Of a stretch of DNA of 64,000 bases, positions 17,153-25,324 are shown one piece after another. The notes beneath the pieces are model-generated. The model was given only the letters and a program-made list of their open reading frames with translations, had not been told where the DNA came from and searched no databases. The position numbers were made by a program, and so were the translations under genes. Numbering within the stretch: position 1 is the stretch's first letter; each line of letters begins with the position of its first letter. The DNA is taken from contig JACKOD010000006.1 of NCBI GenBank assembly GCA_024234505.1, forward strand, positions 304,214-368,213, read 5' to 3'. Source of the stretch: Hahellaceae bacterium. Its GTDB lineage: Bacteria; Pseudomonadota; Gammaproteobacteria; Pseudomonadales; Oleiphilaceae.

Positions 17153-19231
17153 GTGTTACTTATGAGTAATCACCCGATTCCCACCCGACTTCAGGTGCTG
17201 CTCGTTGATGACTCGGAAGACGATGTATTCATCACCTTGCACGCCCTCAAGCAAGGGGGCTTTACCCCGGTCAGTGAACATGTGGACAACGAGCGGGAAA
17301 TGCAGGAGGCGCTGGAAAGGCAGGCATGGGATCTGGTGATCACCGATCACAACATGCCCAGTTTCGACGCGATCAGTGCGGTTCGCCTGTTGCGCAAATT
17401 TGATGCGGATGTGCCGGCCATTATTTTGTCCGGGGCGATCGGCGAAGATACCGCCGTTGCCGCCATGAAGTCAGGTGCCAATGACTATGTTATGAAAGAC
17501 AACATGGTACGCCTGATTCCTGCCATCAATCGCGAACTCAAGGATGCCCGGATTCGCCGGGAGCATAAGCGGATTCAACAGGCCAATCTGGCAAAAAGCC
17601 TGTTTCTGGCCAATATGTCTCATGAAATCCGCACGCCGATGAGCGGCGTACTCGGCATGGCCTCCTTGTTACTGGATACCCAACTCACCGCCGAACAGCG
17701 TGAATACGCCAATGCGATACAAGCGTCTGCCGATGCCTTGCTGGACATTGTGAATGACATCCTCGACATATCAAAAATCGAAGCGGGCAAACTGGAACTC
17801 GACCCTATTGCCTTTAACGTCCGGGAAACCCTGGCCGATATCGCCGAACTCCTGAGCATCAAAGCGCACGAAAAAGATCTTCCGCTATTGTTACGCATTG
17901 ATCCGGCGGTACCGCGTACGCTAATAGGCGATCCCTTACGCATTCGCCAGATTCTCATGAACTTTCTGAGCAATGCCATCAAGTTTACCCAGAAAGGTTA
18001 TGTGTTGCTGAATGTGATGTTCCGGCCAGTAGATCCGCGCCCTCACCCGTTGATGGCGTGTGCCGAGACCCCGCCAGCCGCTGCGCTCACATTTGCAGTG
18101 ACCGACACCGGTATTGGCATTGGTCAGGACAAGCTCGAAAGCGTCTTTGAAGAATACATCCAGGCCGAGCGTTCTACGGCACGCCAGTATGGCGGCACAG
18201 GATTAGGGCTGACCATCTGCCGCAAACTGGCCACGCTCATGGGAGGCAATGTCAGTGCCCGAAGCTTTCCCGGCAATGGTTCCACCTTTTCTCTGGAGCT
18301 TGAGCTTCCGATTCCGGCCCAGAAACCCCTGAATACGCTGCCTTTCGCCGGAAAAAAACTATTGCTTGCCGCCACCGCCGGCACGGCCACCTCGCTGCTG
18401 GTAGAACTGCTCGAATCCCGCGGGGCGCAAATCATATTGGCGGAAAATGAAGCCAGCGCGAAGGCCGCGCTCAGCCGTCACCACGCTCGGCAACAGCCGC
18501 TGGATGCCCTGTTATTTGACAGTTACGACTGGTTGCACGCGTTGGACAGCAGCCTCAAACAACTATCGACAGAACCATTCACAACAGAACCATTCGCGAC
18601 AGAACCATTTGCGACAAACAGTACCTTGCCGCGCATTTATGTTCCCACCATTCCCGAGCAGGGCGACCAGACACACTGCCAGGCGCTGGGCGTCGATGGC
18701 TATGTCAGCCACCCGGTTCGGCCCAGTGTGTTACAGAAAGTTCTTCTTCAGGTGCTCACCACTCCGGCAAATTCCCGCACGACGGTGGTCTCCCGCTTCA
18801 GTCTGGAGCACACACTCGATTCCGGTAACCAGCCCACACAAAAGCCCGACCACACTGTACTACTGGTAGAAGACAACCCGATTAACCAGAAAGTGGCTCA
18901 GCGAATGCTGGAAAAACTGGGATGTAGTGTCGTCACGGCGATCAATGGGCAGGATGCCGTTGCCCGGTGTGAAAGTACGTCGTTCGACCTGATTCTGATG
19001 GATTGTGTCATGCCGGTGATGGATGGCTATGAGGCAACCGAACAGATTCGTGTACAGGAACAACGTCAAGGCCGCTCTCGGACCCCGATTATTGCACTCA
19101 CGGCAAATGCCATGGAAATGGACAGAGACCGCTGCATCGCCGCAGGAATGGACGACCATATATCCAAACCCGTGAGTCGTGAAACATTACGCAAGCTTCT
19201 GGACGATTTGCCGATTAGCCAAGGGCAATAG
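17153..19231 (+). CDS. Cytoplasmic hybrid histidine kinase (REC-HisKA-HATPase-REC)
   Basis: The 692-residue protein has no membrane segment. It begins with a receiver (about 12-130; VLLVDDSEDD, Asp in VITDHNMP) close in sequence to that of the preceding REC-GGDEF-EAL protein. The kinase core follows: phospho-His157 in FLANMSHEIRTP, N-box NFLSNAIKFT, G1 DTGIGI and G2 GGTGLGL. After a degenerate receiver-like region (about 395-535) comes a functional C-terminal receiver (VLLVEDNPINQ, Asp in ILMDCVMPVMDG). No Hpt domain is present. The GTG start has AAGGAG five bases upstream. The region 18569-18613 encodes a threefold TEPFA repeat. It probably feeds the neighbouring c-di-GMP proteins. Confidence 0.95.
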   Translation: MLLMSNHPIPTRLQVLLVDDSEDDVFITLHALKQGGFTPVSEHVDNEREMQEALERQAWDLVITDHNMPSFDAISAVRLLRKFDADVPAIILSGAIGEDTAVAAMKSGANDYVMKDNMVRLIPAINRELKDARIRREHKRIQQANLAKSLFLANMSHEIRTPMSGVLGMASLLLDTQLTAEQREYANAIQASADALLDIVNDILDISKIEAGKLELDPIAFNVRETLADIAELLSIKAHEKDLPLLLRIDPAVPRTLIGDPLRIRQILMNFLSNAIKFTQKGYVLLNVMFRPVDPRPHPLMACAETPPAAALTFAVTDTGIGIGQDKLESVFEEYIQAERSTARQYGGTGLGLTICRKLATLMGGNVSARSFPGNGSTFSLELELPIPAQKPLNTLPFAGKKLLLAATAGTATSLLVELLESRGAQIILAENEASAKAALSRHHARQQPLDALLFDSYDWLHALDSSLKQLSTEPFTTEPFATEPFATNSTLPRIYVPTIPEQGDQTHCQALGVDGYVSHPVRPSVLQKVLLQVLTTPANSRTTVVSRFSLEHTLDSGNQPTQKPDHTVLLVEDNPINQKVAQRMLEKLGCSVVTAINGQDAVARCESTSFDLILMDCVMPVMDGYEATEQIRVQEQRQGRSRTPIIALTANAMEMDRDRCIAAGMDDHISKPVSRETLRKLLDDLPISQGQ

Positions 19232-19351
19232 ACGTTTAGTCGTCGCCCGTTAATTTCACCTCATAAAACCAACCCTGAGGACAATTTCACATTATACTCA
19301 GGGAGTCCCTTATGGCGGGATAAAACAATAATATCTGATCGGGAGAGAATC

Positions 19352-19777
19352 ATGGATCGACGTTCATTTATCAAAACCGGATTGGCGGGCGCCGCTGCAG
19401 GTAGTCTGTTACCGGTATCGGCACTGGCAGATCATGGCCACAAGGCAATGATGACCCCCATGGCGGGCAGTCTGTACTATACCGAGGCCAACCCCGGACG
19501 CTGGAGCGCCAAAGCAGGCGGTCATCTGCCTCATATCAAGGTCGAAGGCAGCCAGGTTCAGGTGGTTACCGGGCACGAAATGAAAGGCTATGAACATTAC
19601 ATCGTCAAACACATATTGTTCGACGCACATATGAACATTTTGGGTGAAAAGCTGTTCGACCCGACCAAAGACCAGCCCATCTCTGACTATACGCTGCCCG
19701 CCGGCTACAAAGGGACACTCTACGCGCTGAGCATGTGTAACAAGCATGATGTCTGGCTAAACAGTCTGGACGTCTGA
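19352..19777 (+). CDS. Tat-exported superoxide-reductase-like (desulfoferrodoxin/neelaredoxin) protein
   Basis: The 141-residue protein starts MDRRSFIKTGLAGAAAG, a twin-arginine signal ending near SALADHG. The mature part matches the SORL (neelaredoxin) domain. It has GGHLPHI at the first His, VTGHEM and YEHYIVKHI for the next two, and ALSMCNKHDVW for the Cys and last His of the Fe(His)4Cys centre. The N-terminal desulforedoxin zinc/iron domain is absent, so it is the one-iron type. Superoxide reductase reduces superoxide to peroxide without making oxygen. Some family members instead serve as SoxYZ-associated or thiosulfate proteins. No partner genes adjoin it. Function is family-based. Confidence 0.8.
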   Translation: MDRRSFIKTGLAGAAAGSLLPVSALADHGHKAMMTPMAGSLYYTEANPGRWSAKAGGHLPHIKVEGSQVQVVTGHEMKGYEHYIVKHILFDAHMNILGEKLFDPTKDQPISDYTLPAGYKGTLYALSMCNKHDVWLNSLDV

Positions 19778-19929
19778 TGCACCTTCTGCACCGGCACACT
19801 CGCCGGTGCAGCTTCATTACAAATGCAACCATTGCGTACCAATTAGAGAAACAGATTCGTCCGGGTTTGCTATAGTAAATTCAACCAGTTTTCTTCTGAC
19901 CCCTTTTTCCTTTTTCGGCAGCCCCGGTA

Positions 19930-20925
19930 GTGATGCCAGATTATCGCCAAACCAGTCCTTCAGATATGCTCGCCAAAACCCAGCGACGTATCATTTTTTT
20001 TATCCATTTCTGGACGCTGGTCTTCGTCACACCCTTTACTCTGCACCAACTCGTCATGGCACATTGGTTATTGGGTGCCGCGTTAGTGATCCTCTGTGCC
20101 AACAATGCGCTGGTACTGTACTTTTTACACTACCATGACAAATATCTGCTGAAAGGTGCCGGCTTTGTATTTCTGGCCTGTCTGGGTGTAAGCGCATCGA
20201 GTGTTATTAACGGAATAATGGGGTTATTCTGGGCGTATCCGGTGGTCATCGGCATATTTTTTCTGATGCCCTTGCGCACAGCCCTGTATTGGAACAGCCT
20301 GTTTATCACCATTGAGTTTGCCATCGCCGCACAGCACCTCAGCCCTCAGCTGGAACTGCGATTTATCGCTACGTTAATTCTGGCCTCCGCTTTCTCGTAT
20401 GTCATTTCCTTACTGGTCGACCGACAGCACCGAACACTGCTAAAACTGGCCACCACCGATGCTCTCACCCAATGCCTGAATCGGATGGCATTAACGCCGG
20501 CCTTAATCCGCGCAGAACAGCTCCATTCCCGTTATCAACAGACGTTTTCGCTGGCAATTATCGACCTGGATCATTTTAAGAAGGTAAACGACACACTGGG
20601 ACATGGTGCGGGAGATACCATCCTCAAAGAGTTTGCAAAACTGTTGCAGACACGACTGCGAACCACCGATTCCTTGTTTAGATATGGCGGTGAAGAGTTT
20701 GTCATACTGCTTCCGAATACAGCAGGCCACGACGCGGTGAGATTGGCAGAAGAGTTACGTATAGCCATTGAGGGCTACGCCTTCAGTCACAATCTGAACC
20801 TGACAGCGAGCTTTGGCGTCACTCAATTGCAAACTAATGAAAACCATGACCAATGGCTGGATCGCGCGGACGCCTGTTTGTACGATGCCAAATCACAAGG
20901 ACGTAATCGCGTCGTTACGTCCTGA
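19930..20925 (+). CDS. Membrane-bound diguanylate cyclase (GGDEF)
   Basis: The 331-residue protein has about six membrane helices in its first 165 residues, resembling integral-membrane sensor modules of the MASE type, then a GGDEF domain (about 170-330). The active site is RYGGEEF and the inhibitory I-site RTTD precedes it by five residues, so a feedback-inhibited active cyclase is expected. ATTDALTQCLNR is the domain entry and DLDHFKKVND the metal/GTP site. GTG at 19930 and ATG at 19933 are both possible starts; no strong ribosome site is seen. It is convergent with the TetR gene. Confidence 0.93.
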   Translation: MMPDYRQTSPSDMLAKTQRRIIFFIHFWTLVFVTPFTLHQLVMAHWLLGAALVILCANNALVLYFLHYHDKYLLKGAGFVFLACLGVSASSVINGIMGLFWAYPVVIGIFFLMPLRTALYWNSLFITIEFAIAAQHLSPQLELRFIATLILASAFSYVISLLVDRQHRTLLKLATTDALTQCLNRMALTPALIRAEQLHSRYQQTFSLAIIDLDHFKKVNDTLGHGAGDTILKEFAKLLQTRLRTTDSLFRYGGEEFVILLPNTAGHDAVRLAEELRIAIEGYAFSHNLNLTASFGVTQLQTNENHDQWLDRADACLYDAKSQGRNRVVTS

Positions 20926-20969
20926 TACGAACCCGTCCACGAGGCTGTTGCAAGTGCCACCTGCCGACC

Positions 20970-21563
20970 CTAGGGCTTTAATGCATCCCATGCAGCCTGG
21001 GCAAATACGTCTGCAAACTCGCGGATATCCGTCGAAGCCCGCCCCGTTAGCCAGCGCCGGGCATAGTCCTGAGTCGGACCCATGATGACCGAACTGTAGC
21101 ATTCCATCGGCAATATTTTAATTTCCCTTTTTTTCACCCGTGGCGAAAACCATTCGCGTATGGCTTTCCAGTAGTTTTGATTGTCGCGATGGATTTCGGC
21201 ATCCAGATCAATGGCGGCAACCTGTGTGCGGGAATAAAACACGAATCTTGCCCATTCGGGATGATTGGCAATCCAGTTGACAAAGGTATGCACAATTTGA
21301 CGAATGCCCTGCTCGGTATCGGTCGCTTCGGCCAGTGCTTCTGACAACGACTGGTGGTAGTCACGCATGCCCTCGGTATACAGCGCCAATGCGATCCGTT
21401 CTTTGTTGCCAAAGTGATGATATAAACTCCCCACGCTGGCCCCCGATTTCTCGCGAATCATCTCAATGGTGGCCCCCTGAATGCCATGTTCATTGAAACA
21501 GTCCAGTGCCGCCATCAGTATTTCACGCCGACGTCCCGCACTGCGGGGTGATGACTCTGCCAT
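20970..21563 (-). CDS. TetR/AcrR-family transcriptional regulator
   Basis: The 197-residue protein has the N-terminal TetR helix-turn-helix (about 10-57): RREILMAALDCFNEHG, then IEMIREKSGASVGSLYHHFGNKE. An all-helical C-terminal ligand domain follows (FVNWIANHPEWARFVF). ATG at 21563 is preferred over a GTG three codons upstream, which has no ribosome site. A 17-bp palindrome at 21576-21592 lies right upstream of the start and is a likely autoregulatory operator. No obvious structural target gene is adjacent: the upstream neighbour points the same way but is separated, and the downstream gene is convergent. Confidence 0.92.
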   Translation of the reverse strand: MAESSPRSAGRRREILMAALDCFNEHGIQGATIEMIREKSGASVGSLYHHFGNKERIALALYTEGMRDYHQSLSEALAEATDTEQGIRQIVHTFVNWIANHPEWARFVFYSRTQVAAIDLDAEIHRDNQNYWKAIREWFSPRVKKREIKILPMECYSSVIMGPTQDYARRWLTGRASTDIREFADVFAQAAWDALKP

Positions 21564-21575
21564 TGCTACCACTCA

Positions 21576-21592
21576 TTAGAATAATTTTCTAA
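21576..21592. promoter_or_regulatory. Palindromic candidate operator of the TetR gene
   Basis: TTAGAA-TAATT-TTCTAA is a perfect 6-bp inverted repeat with a 5-base centre, 13 bases upstream of the TetR start. TetR proteins usually bind such sites and repress themselves. Confidence 0.5.
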
Positions 21593-21700
21593 ATTTTACC
21601 TGTCGTGCCCGCATGTGTCACCTGCTTGTAAGATTCGACAGGTGCCTCCGGCGGCGAGTCACCTCACACAATGACGACCCGCTCGCACCAGAACGCCGGT

Positions 21701-21780
21701 TCAAACCACCGGCAATCTGTTCAATCCACCGACTATCAGCTCAAACCACCGACTATCAGCTCAAACCACCGACAGTGCCA
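21701..21780. repeat. 20-bp tandem repeat overlapping the mocR 3' end
   Basis: Four units of TCAAACCACCGACTATCAGC start at 21701, 21721, 21741 and 21761 with few mismatches. The last unit includes the stop codon of the MocR-type gene, so the array looks like expansion of that gene's end into the intergenic region. Confidence 0.85.
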
Positions 21781-23179
21781 GCGAAGGGCCGTCATCCAGC
21801 ATGGTGCGAAGTGTTTCCAGAGCCGTTTGCAATGATGGCATATCTGACGCCCCGCTAAGCGCAATTCTCACCGCATGCGGCGCGTCGAAATGTCCTACCG
21901 CAAAGACGCCTGCGGCTTTAAGCAGTATTTTTCGTTGCGCGGCCTCGCGAACAAATTCACCGGCGCGCCAGGTTTCCGGCAACTTTAGCCAGATATGGAA
22001 GCCGGGAATGCAGGCATCGTAGCTCGCGTCGCCAAGAATCTCGCGCGCCAGCGTATGGCGGCGGTACATTTCGTCACGCTGCTGCTGTAATTGCGTGGCG
22101 GCCAGACCCGAGTGAATCCATTCACATACCAGAGCCACCGAAATAGGACTTGTCATCCAGCAGCTCGCCCGCACGGCGGCGGCTATTCGATCCCGCCATA
22201 ACGGTGGCGCAACCACCAGCCCCACGCGCAGCCCCGGCGACAATGTTTTGGAAACACTACTCACATAGATGACGGCCTCCGGAGCCATAGACGCCATAGG
22301 TGCCGGTGCCTGAGACAACAACTGGGCATAAATGTCATCTTCGAGAATCATAACCTGATATTTTTTACATATATCAATAACCTGTGCTCGCCGTGCCGGT
22401 GACATAACCACCGTGGTAGGATTTTGGAGCACAGGAATACAGTACAGCAAGCGGGGCGAATATTTTTGACAGGCGGCTTCCAGAGCCTCGGGCACAATAC
22501 CTTCGGCATCCATTGGCAAGCCTTTGGTCTCCAGCTTCATTTGCTGGGTAATTGCGGTTAATCCCGGATAGGTCAAACCCTCCGTTAACAGGATATCGCC
22601 GGGCCGGGTTAATGCCATCAATGTCACCAGAATCCCGTGCTGCGCGCCCTGCACGATAATAGTGTCATCCGGATTGATCTCCCAGTCTGAACGCGAGAAC
22701 CAGTCGGCCAGGCTGCGACGGTGCTGTGCCATGCCCACCTCGGGCTGATAACACAATAATCGATTCATCTCTGCGGGATGCTGCGCCAGATTTCCCATCG
22801 CCTGAGCGAGATCCGCCGCTTTATCTGCCGTCACCGGGAGATTCAGACTTAAATCAATCACATCACTGGATGGCTCATCAATTCTTAGCCCGTGTATCAA
22901 GCCTTCAGCCGGAGCCGATGGTGCGGTTCCCAAAGGGCGCACGAAGGTTCCTCGCCCGACAACGGCATAGACCAGTCCACGCGACTCGGCTTCAGCATAG
23001 CCTCTCGTTACCGTTCCCACCGTCACTCCCAAGGCATCCGCCAGAAATCGGTGAGTCGGCAGACGTTCATCCGGTTTTAGCTGAGCCGACTTTATGCCGG
23101 ACTCAATAGCATTGGCCAATGCCTGATAGCGAGTGCCGGGAAACTGTGCCAGATCAGGCACCCATTTAGAGGACTTCAT
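21761..23179 (-). CDS. MocR/PdxR-type regulator: GntR wHTH fused to aminotransferase-like domain
   Basis: The 472-residue protein has a GntR winged helix (about 15-80; LADALGVTVGTVTRGYAEAES). The rest is a fold-type I aminotransferase domain (about 115-465). The PLP-binding motif YVSSVSKTLSPGLRVG contains the Schiff-base lysine, and DDIYAQ gives the pyridine-nitrogen aspartate. Such regulators sense PLP or an amino-compound adduct. The ATG at 23179 has GGAG seven bases upstream; a GTG one codon earlier is also possible. The divergent LysE-type exporter starts 206 bases away across several ATTGTCA half-sites, so this protein most likely controls it. Confidence 0.94.
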   Translation of the reverse strand: MKSSKWVPDLAQFPGTRYQALANAIESGIKSAQLKPDERLPTHRFLADALGVTVGTVTRGYAEAESRGLVYAVVGRGTFVRPLGTAPSAPAEGLIHGLRIDEPSSDVIDLSLNLPVTADKAADLAQAMGNLAQHPAEMNRLLCYQPEVGMAQHRRSLADWFSRSDWEINPDDTIIVQGAQHGILVTLMALTRPGDILLTEGLTYPGLTAITQQMKLETKGLPMDAEGIVPEALEAACQKYSPRLLYCIPVLQNPTTVVMSPARRAQVIDICKKYQVMILEDDIYAQLLSQAPAPMASMAPEAVIYVSSVSKTLSPGLRVGLVVAPPLWRDRIAAAVRASCWMTSPISVALVCEWIHSGLAATQLQQQRDEMYRRHTLAREILGDASYDACIPGFHIWLKLPETWRAGEFVREAAQRKILLKAAGVFAVGHFDAPHAVRIALSGASDMPSLQTALETLRTMLDDGPSLALSVV

Positions 23180-23228
23180 CACCCCACTCCATTGCTTTTA
23201 CAAACCATAAATATCAACACGACCGCAA

Positions 23229-23340
23229 ATTGTCACCATGACAATAAAACAATTGACCGCAAAAACAAACACAATTACAGTGACAATCAAGATTAAATGG
23301 GTACACGCACCAAATTGTACCGATTTATATTAAATTGTCA
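23229..23340. promoter_or_regulatory. Divergent mocR/lysE operator region with ATTGTCA half-sites
   Basis: A perfect inverted repeat ATTGTCA-CCA-TGACAAT (23229-23245) is followed by TGACAAT at 23281, a variant ATTGTAC at 23314 and ATTGTCA at 23334. MocR regulators typically bind such repeated half-sites in the region between themselves and a divergent target. Confidence 0.6.
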
Positions 23341-23385
23341 CCCTGATTTGTGACATATAAAACCATTCCGTCACGAGGAACAACC

Positions 23386-23991
23386 ATGCAAGACAGCTAC
23401 TCTCTCTATTTTGCACTTCTGCTGTTCGCATTTGCCACGGCAGGCAGCCCCGGCCCAAACAATTTGATGCTCACCGCATCAGGGGCCATTTACGGTTTTC
23501 GTCGGACGATCCCCCACATGTTCGGCATTCTGGCAGGCTTTGCTGTGCTCAATCTCACCATTGCAGCCGGCCTGGGCGCTCTTTTTACCACCTGGCCCAT
23601 CATACACTGGCTGTTAAAATTTGCCGGGGCCATCTACTTGCTCTATCTTGCCTGGAGAATCTCTACCGCAACTACCTCATTCACCACACCCGATCCGCTG
23701 AGCCGCCCCTTTAGTTTTCTGGAAGCCGCGAGTTTTCAGTTCGTGAACCCCAAAGCCTGGACGATGAACATTACCGCTATTTCCACGTTTAGTATGCCAG
23801 ACAATTCGTTTATCGGATCGTCGATTGTCATTATCGGCATCTATATGCTGGTCATGTTTCACACGCTCCCGCTTTGGACGGCACTAGGGAGCTATATCGG
23901 GCGTAAACTCAACAGTACACTGGCGAGGCAGCGCTTTAACTACAGCATGGGAGGTCTGACGGCGCTGTCTGTCATGTTGATGTTTGTCTGA
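23386..23991 (+). CDS. LysE/RhtB-family amino-acid exporter
   Basis: The 201-residue protein has about six membrane helices. It opens with the family pattern FATAGSPGPNNLMLTASGAIYGFRR, written here as overlapping pieces GSPGPNN and GAIYGFRR. It also has the mid-protein FVNPKAW motif, diagnostic of LysE/RhtB translocators. The ATG at 23386 has ACGAGGAA six bases before it; the frame extends twelve codons upstream without a ribosome site. It lies divergently from the MocR regulator, whose half-sites cover the shared promoter, so it is probably induced by an amino acid or amine that the regulator senses. Confidence 0.92.
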   Translation: MQDSYSLYFALLLFAFATAGSPGPNNLMLTASGAIYGFRRTIPHMFGILAGFAVLNLTIAAGLGALFTTWPIIHWLLKFAGAIYLLYLAWRISTATTSFTTPDPLSRPFSFLEAASFQFVNPKAWTMNITAISTFSMPDNSFIGSSIVIIGIYMLVMFHTLPLWTALGSYIGRKLNSTLARQRFNYSMGGLTALSVMLMFV

Positions 23992-24331
23992 TAAATAGTT
24001 AGCTACATTCATGTTGATCTGTAGATTTCTCAAAATGCGTCTACACTGAGAAAACTAGTCACCCTTAAATGCCTGATTCGCTGTGTAGTCTTTCCCGGCA
24101 GGTGCATTCAGAGCAGACGGTAATAAAAGTATCACGTCGAGCGACTCAAGTTTGCTGTTCGGTGGCCGATACGGGGTTTGATGAGTGTGGCTACTCAATT
24201 CACCGGTTGTTACACAGTGCGAGTGTTCTCGCTCCATACGAGCGTACAACTTTTCAGGTTGTTCACATGGTGCTTGCGAGTACGGGTTAACAACACATGA
24301 CAAGAACAATTACGTTAGCGCAGGATTAACT
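23992..24331. other. Gene-free spacer upstream of the cytoplasmic chemoreceptor
   Basis: About 340 bases. A weak hairpin (TTTCTCA near 24027 with TGAGAAA near 24046) follows the lysE gene but has no T-tract. The following frame is open upstream to 24185 but without a ribosome site or conserved residues. I see no other gene. Confidence 0.5.
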
Positions 24332-25234
24332 ATGTTCGGATTTGGCAAAAAGACGCTGCAAGAGAATGAGGTCGCCATCGACAAGGATCTTCTTCGTGAG
24401 CTGGAGCGCAAGGCGGGTCAAATAGACCGGGTACTCGTTGATGACCCGGCGTCGGTCGCACGTCGCATTGTGGAAAACGCACAGAAAGCCAACAATGCAA
24501 CACAGAATCGACTCAGATCGCTTGAAGACAGCTTCCGGCACATGGAAAGCTACATTGAGCAATCACACGAAGCTCAGGATATTGCACAACGCTCTGGCGA
24601 TACCGCACGTCAAACCGTGCAAATGACGCAGCAATGCCTGAATGATATGCGCCAGTTGTCCAGCAATGTGCAGACCTCCTCGCGCTATATTTCGGAGTTT
24701 ACCTCGCTGCTGGAAAGTCTCGACGAAAGTAATAAAACCATCAGCAAACTGCTCGAATCAATAAAAGCCATCGCTGACCAGACCAACCTGCTGGCGTTAA
24801 ATGCCGCCATCGAAGCGGCCCGTGCGGGTGAGCATGGTCGGGGGTTTGCGGTGGTCGCCGATGAAGTTCGCCAGTTGGCCAATACTTCCAACGCCAGTGC
24901 AGGTGAGATTCAGGGCGAGATCACCAAAATTACGGAGATATCTTCCTCCGTAATCGACAAGCAGCAGGAAGTCGCCGAAGTCATCAATAATAGCGTTACC
25001 ATTGCCAATGAGACGCTCAAGAATCTTTCCAGTCTGGGTGACATGGCCTCGACTAACTCCGGTGCCGTTCAACAGGTGGCAGAACATATCAGCCATCAGA
25101 TGAAGGATTCCGAAGTTATCCGCGATCAATTGCACAGAATGGTTGATGACTCCCAGGCAACCCTGGGTCATTCTGACGAAAATATTAACCTGGGCAGATC
25201 CCTGCAAGAGCAGCTATCTTCCTTGCGAAGATAA
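24332..25234 (+). CDS. Cytoplasmic methyl-accepting chemotaxis protein
   Basis: The 300-residue protein has no membrane segment or HAMP domain. The N-terminal 20 residues (MFGFGKKTLQENE) precede a coiled coil and then a short signalling domain. Its tip, near residue 148, reads DQTNLLALNAAIEAARAGE followed by FAVVADEVRQLAN. No N-terminal sensor such as PAS or globin is recognisable, so it may read cytoplasmic state through a partner or a small N-terminal motif. The ATG at 24332 has CAGGA six bases upstream; longer in-frame extensions lack support. A bidirectional terminator follows 19 bases after the stop. Confidence 0.94.
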   Translation: MFGFGKKTLQENEVAIDKDLLRELERKAGQIDRVLVDDPASVARRIVENAQKANNATQNRLRSLEDSFRHMESYIEQSHEAQDIAQRSGDTARQTVQMTQQCLNDMRQLSSNVQTSSRYISEFTSLLESLDESNKTISKLLESIKAIADQTNLLALNAAIEAARAGEHGRGFAVVADEVRQLANTSNASAGEIQGEITKITEISSSVIDKQQEVAEVINNSVTIANETLKNLSSLGDMASTNSGAVQQVAEHISHQMKDSEVIRDQLHRMVDDSQATLGHSDENINLGRSLQEQLSSLRR

Positions 25235-25252
25235 TGGTTGTCCGGTGACATA

Positions 25253-25290
25253 AAAAAACCTGCAAGGTTTGGCCGTGCAGGTTTTTTTAT
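25253..25290. terminator. Bidirectional rho-independent terminator
   Basis: AAAAAACCTGCA pairs with TGCAGGTTTTTT across an 11-base loop between the convergent chemoreceptor and hydrolase genes. T-tracts exist in both directions. Confidence 0.9.
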
Positions 25291-25324
25291 AACTGAGCAG
25301 CTCTCTGCTATCCCCTGAAAACCA

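Noticed and set aside
24185..24331. N-terminal extension of the cytoplasmic chemoreceptor
   Set aside because: No ribosome site at 24185, Cys-rich atypical residues, and a proper ATG with CAGGA at 24332.
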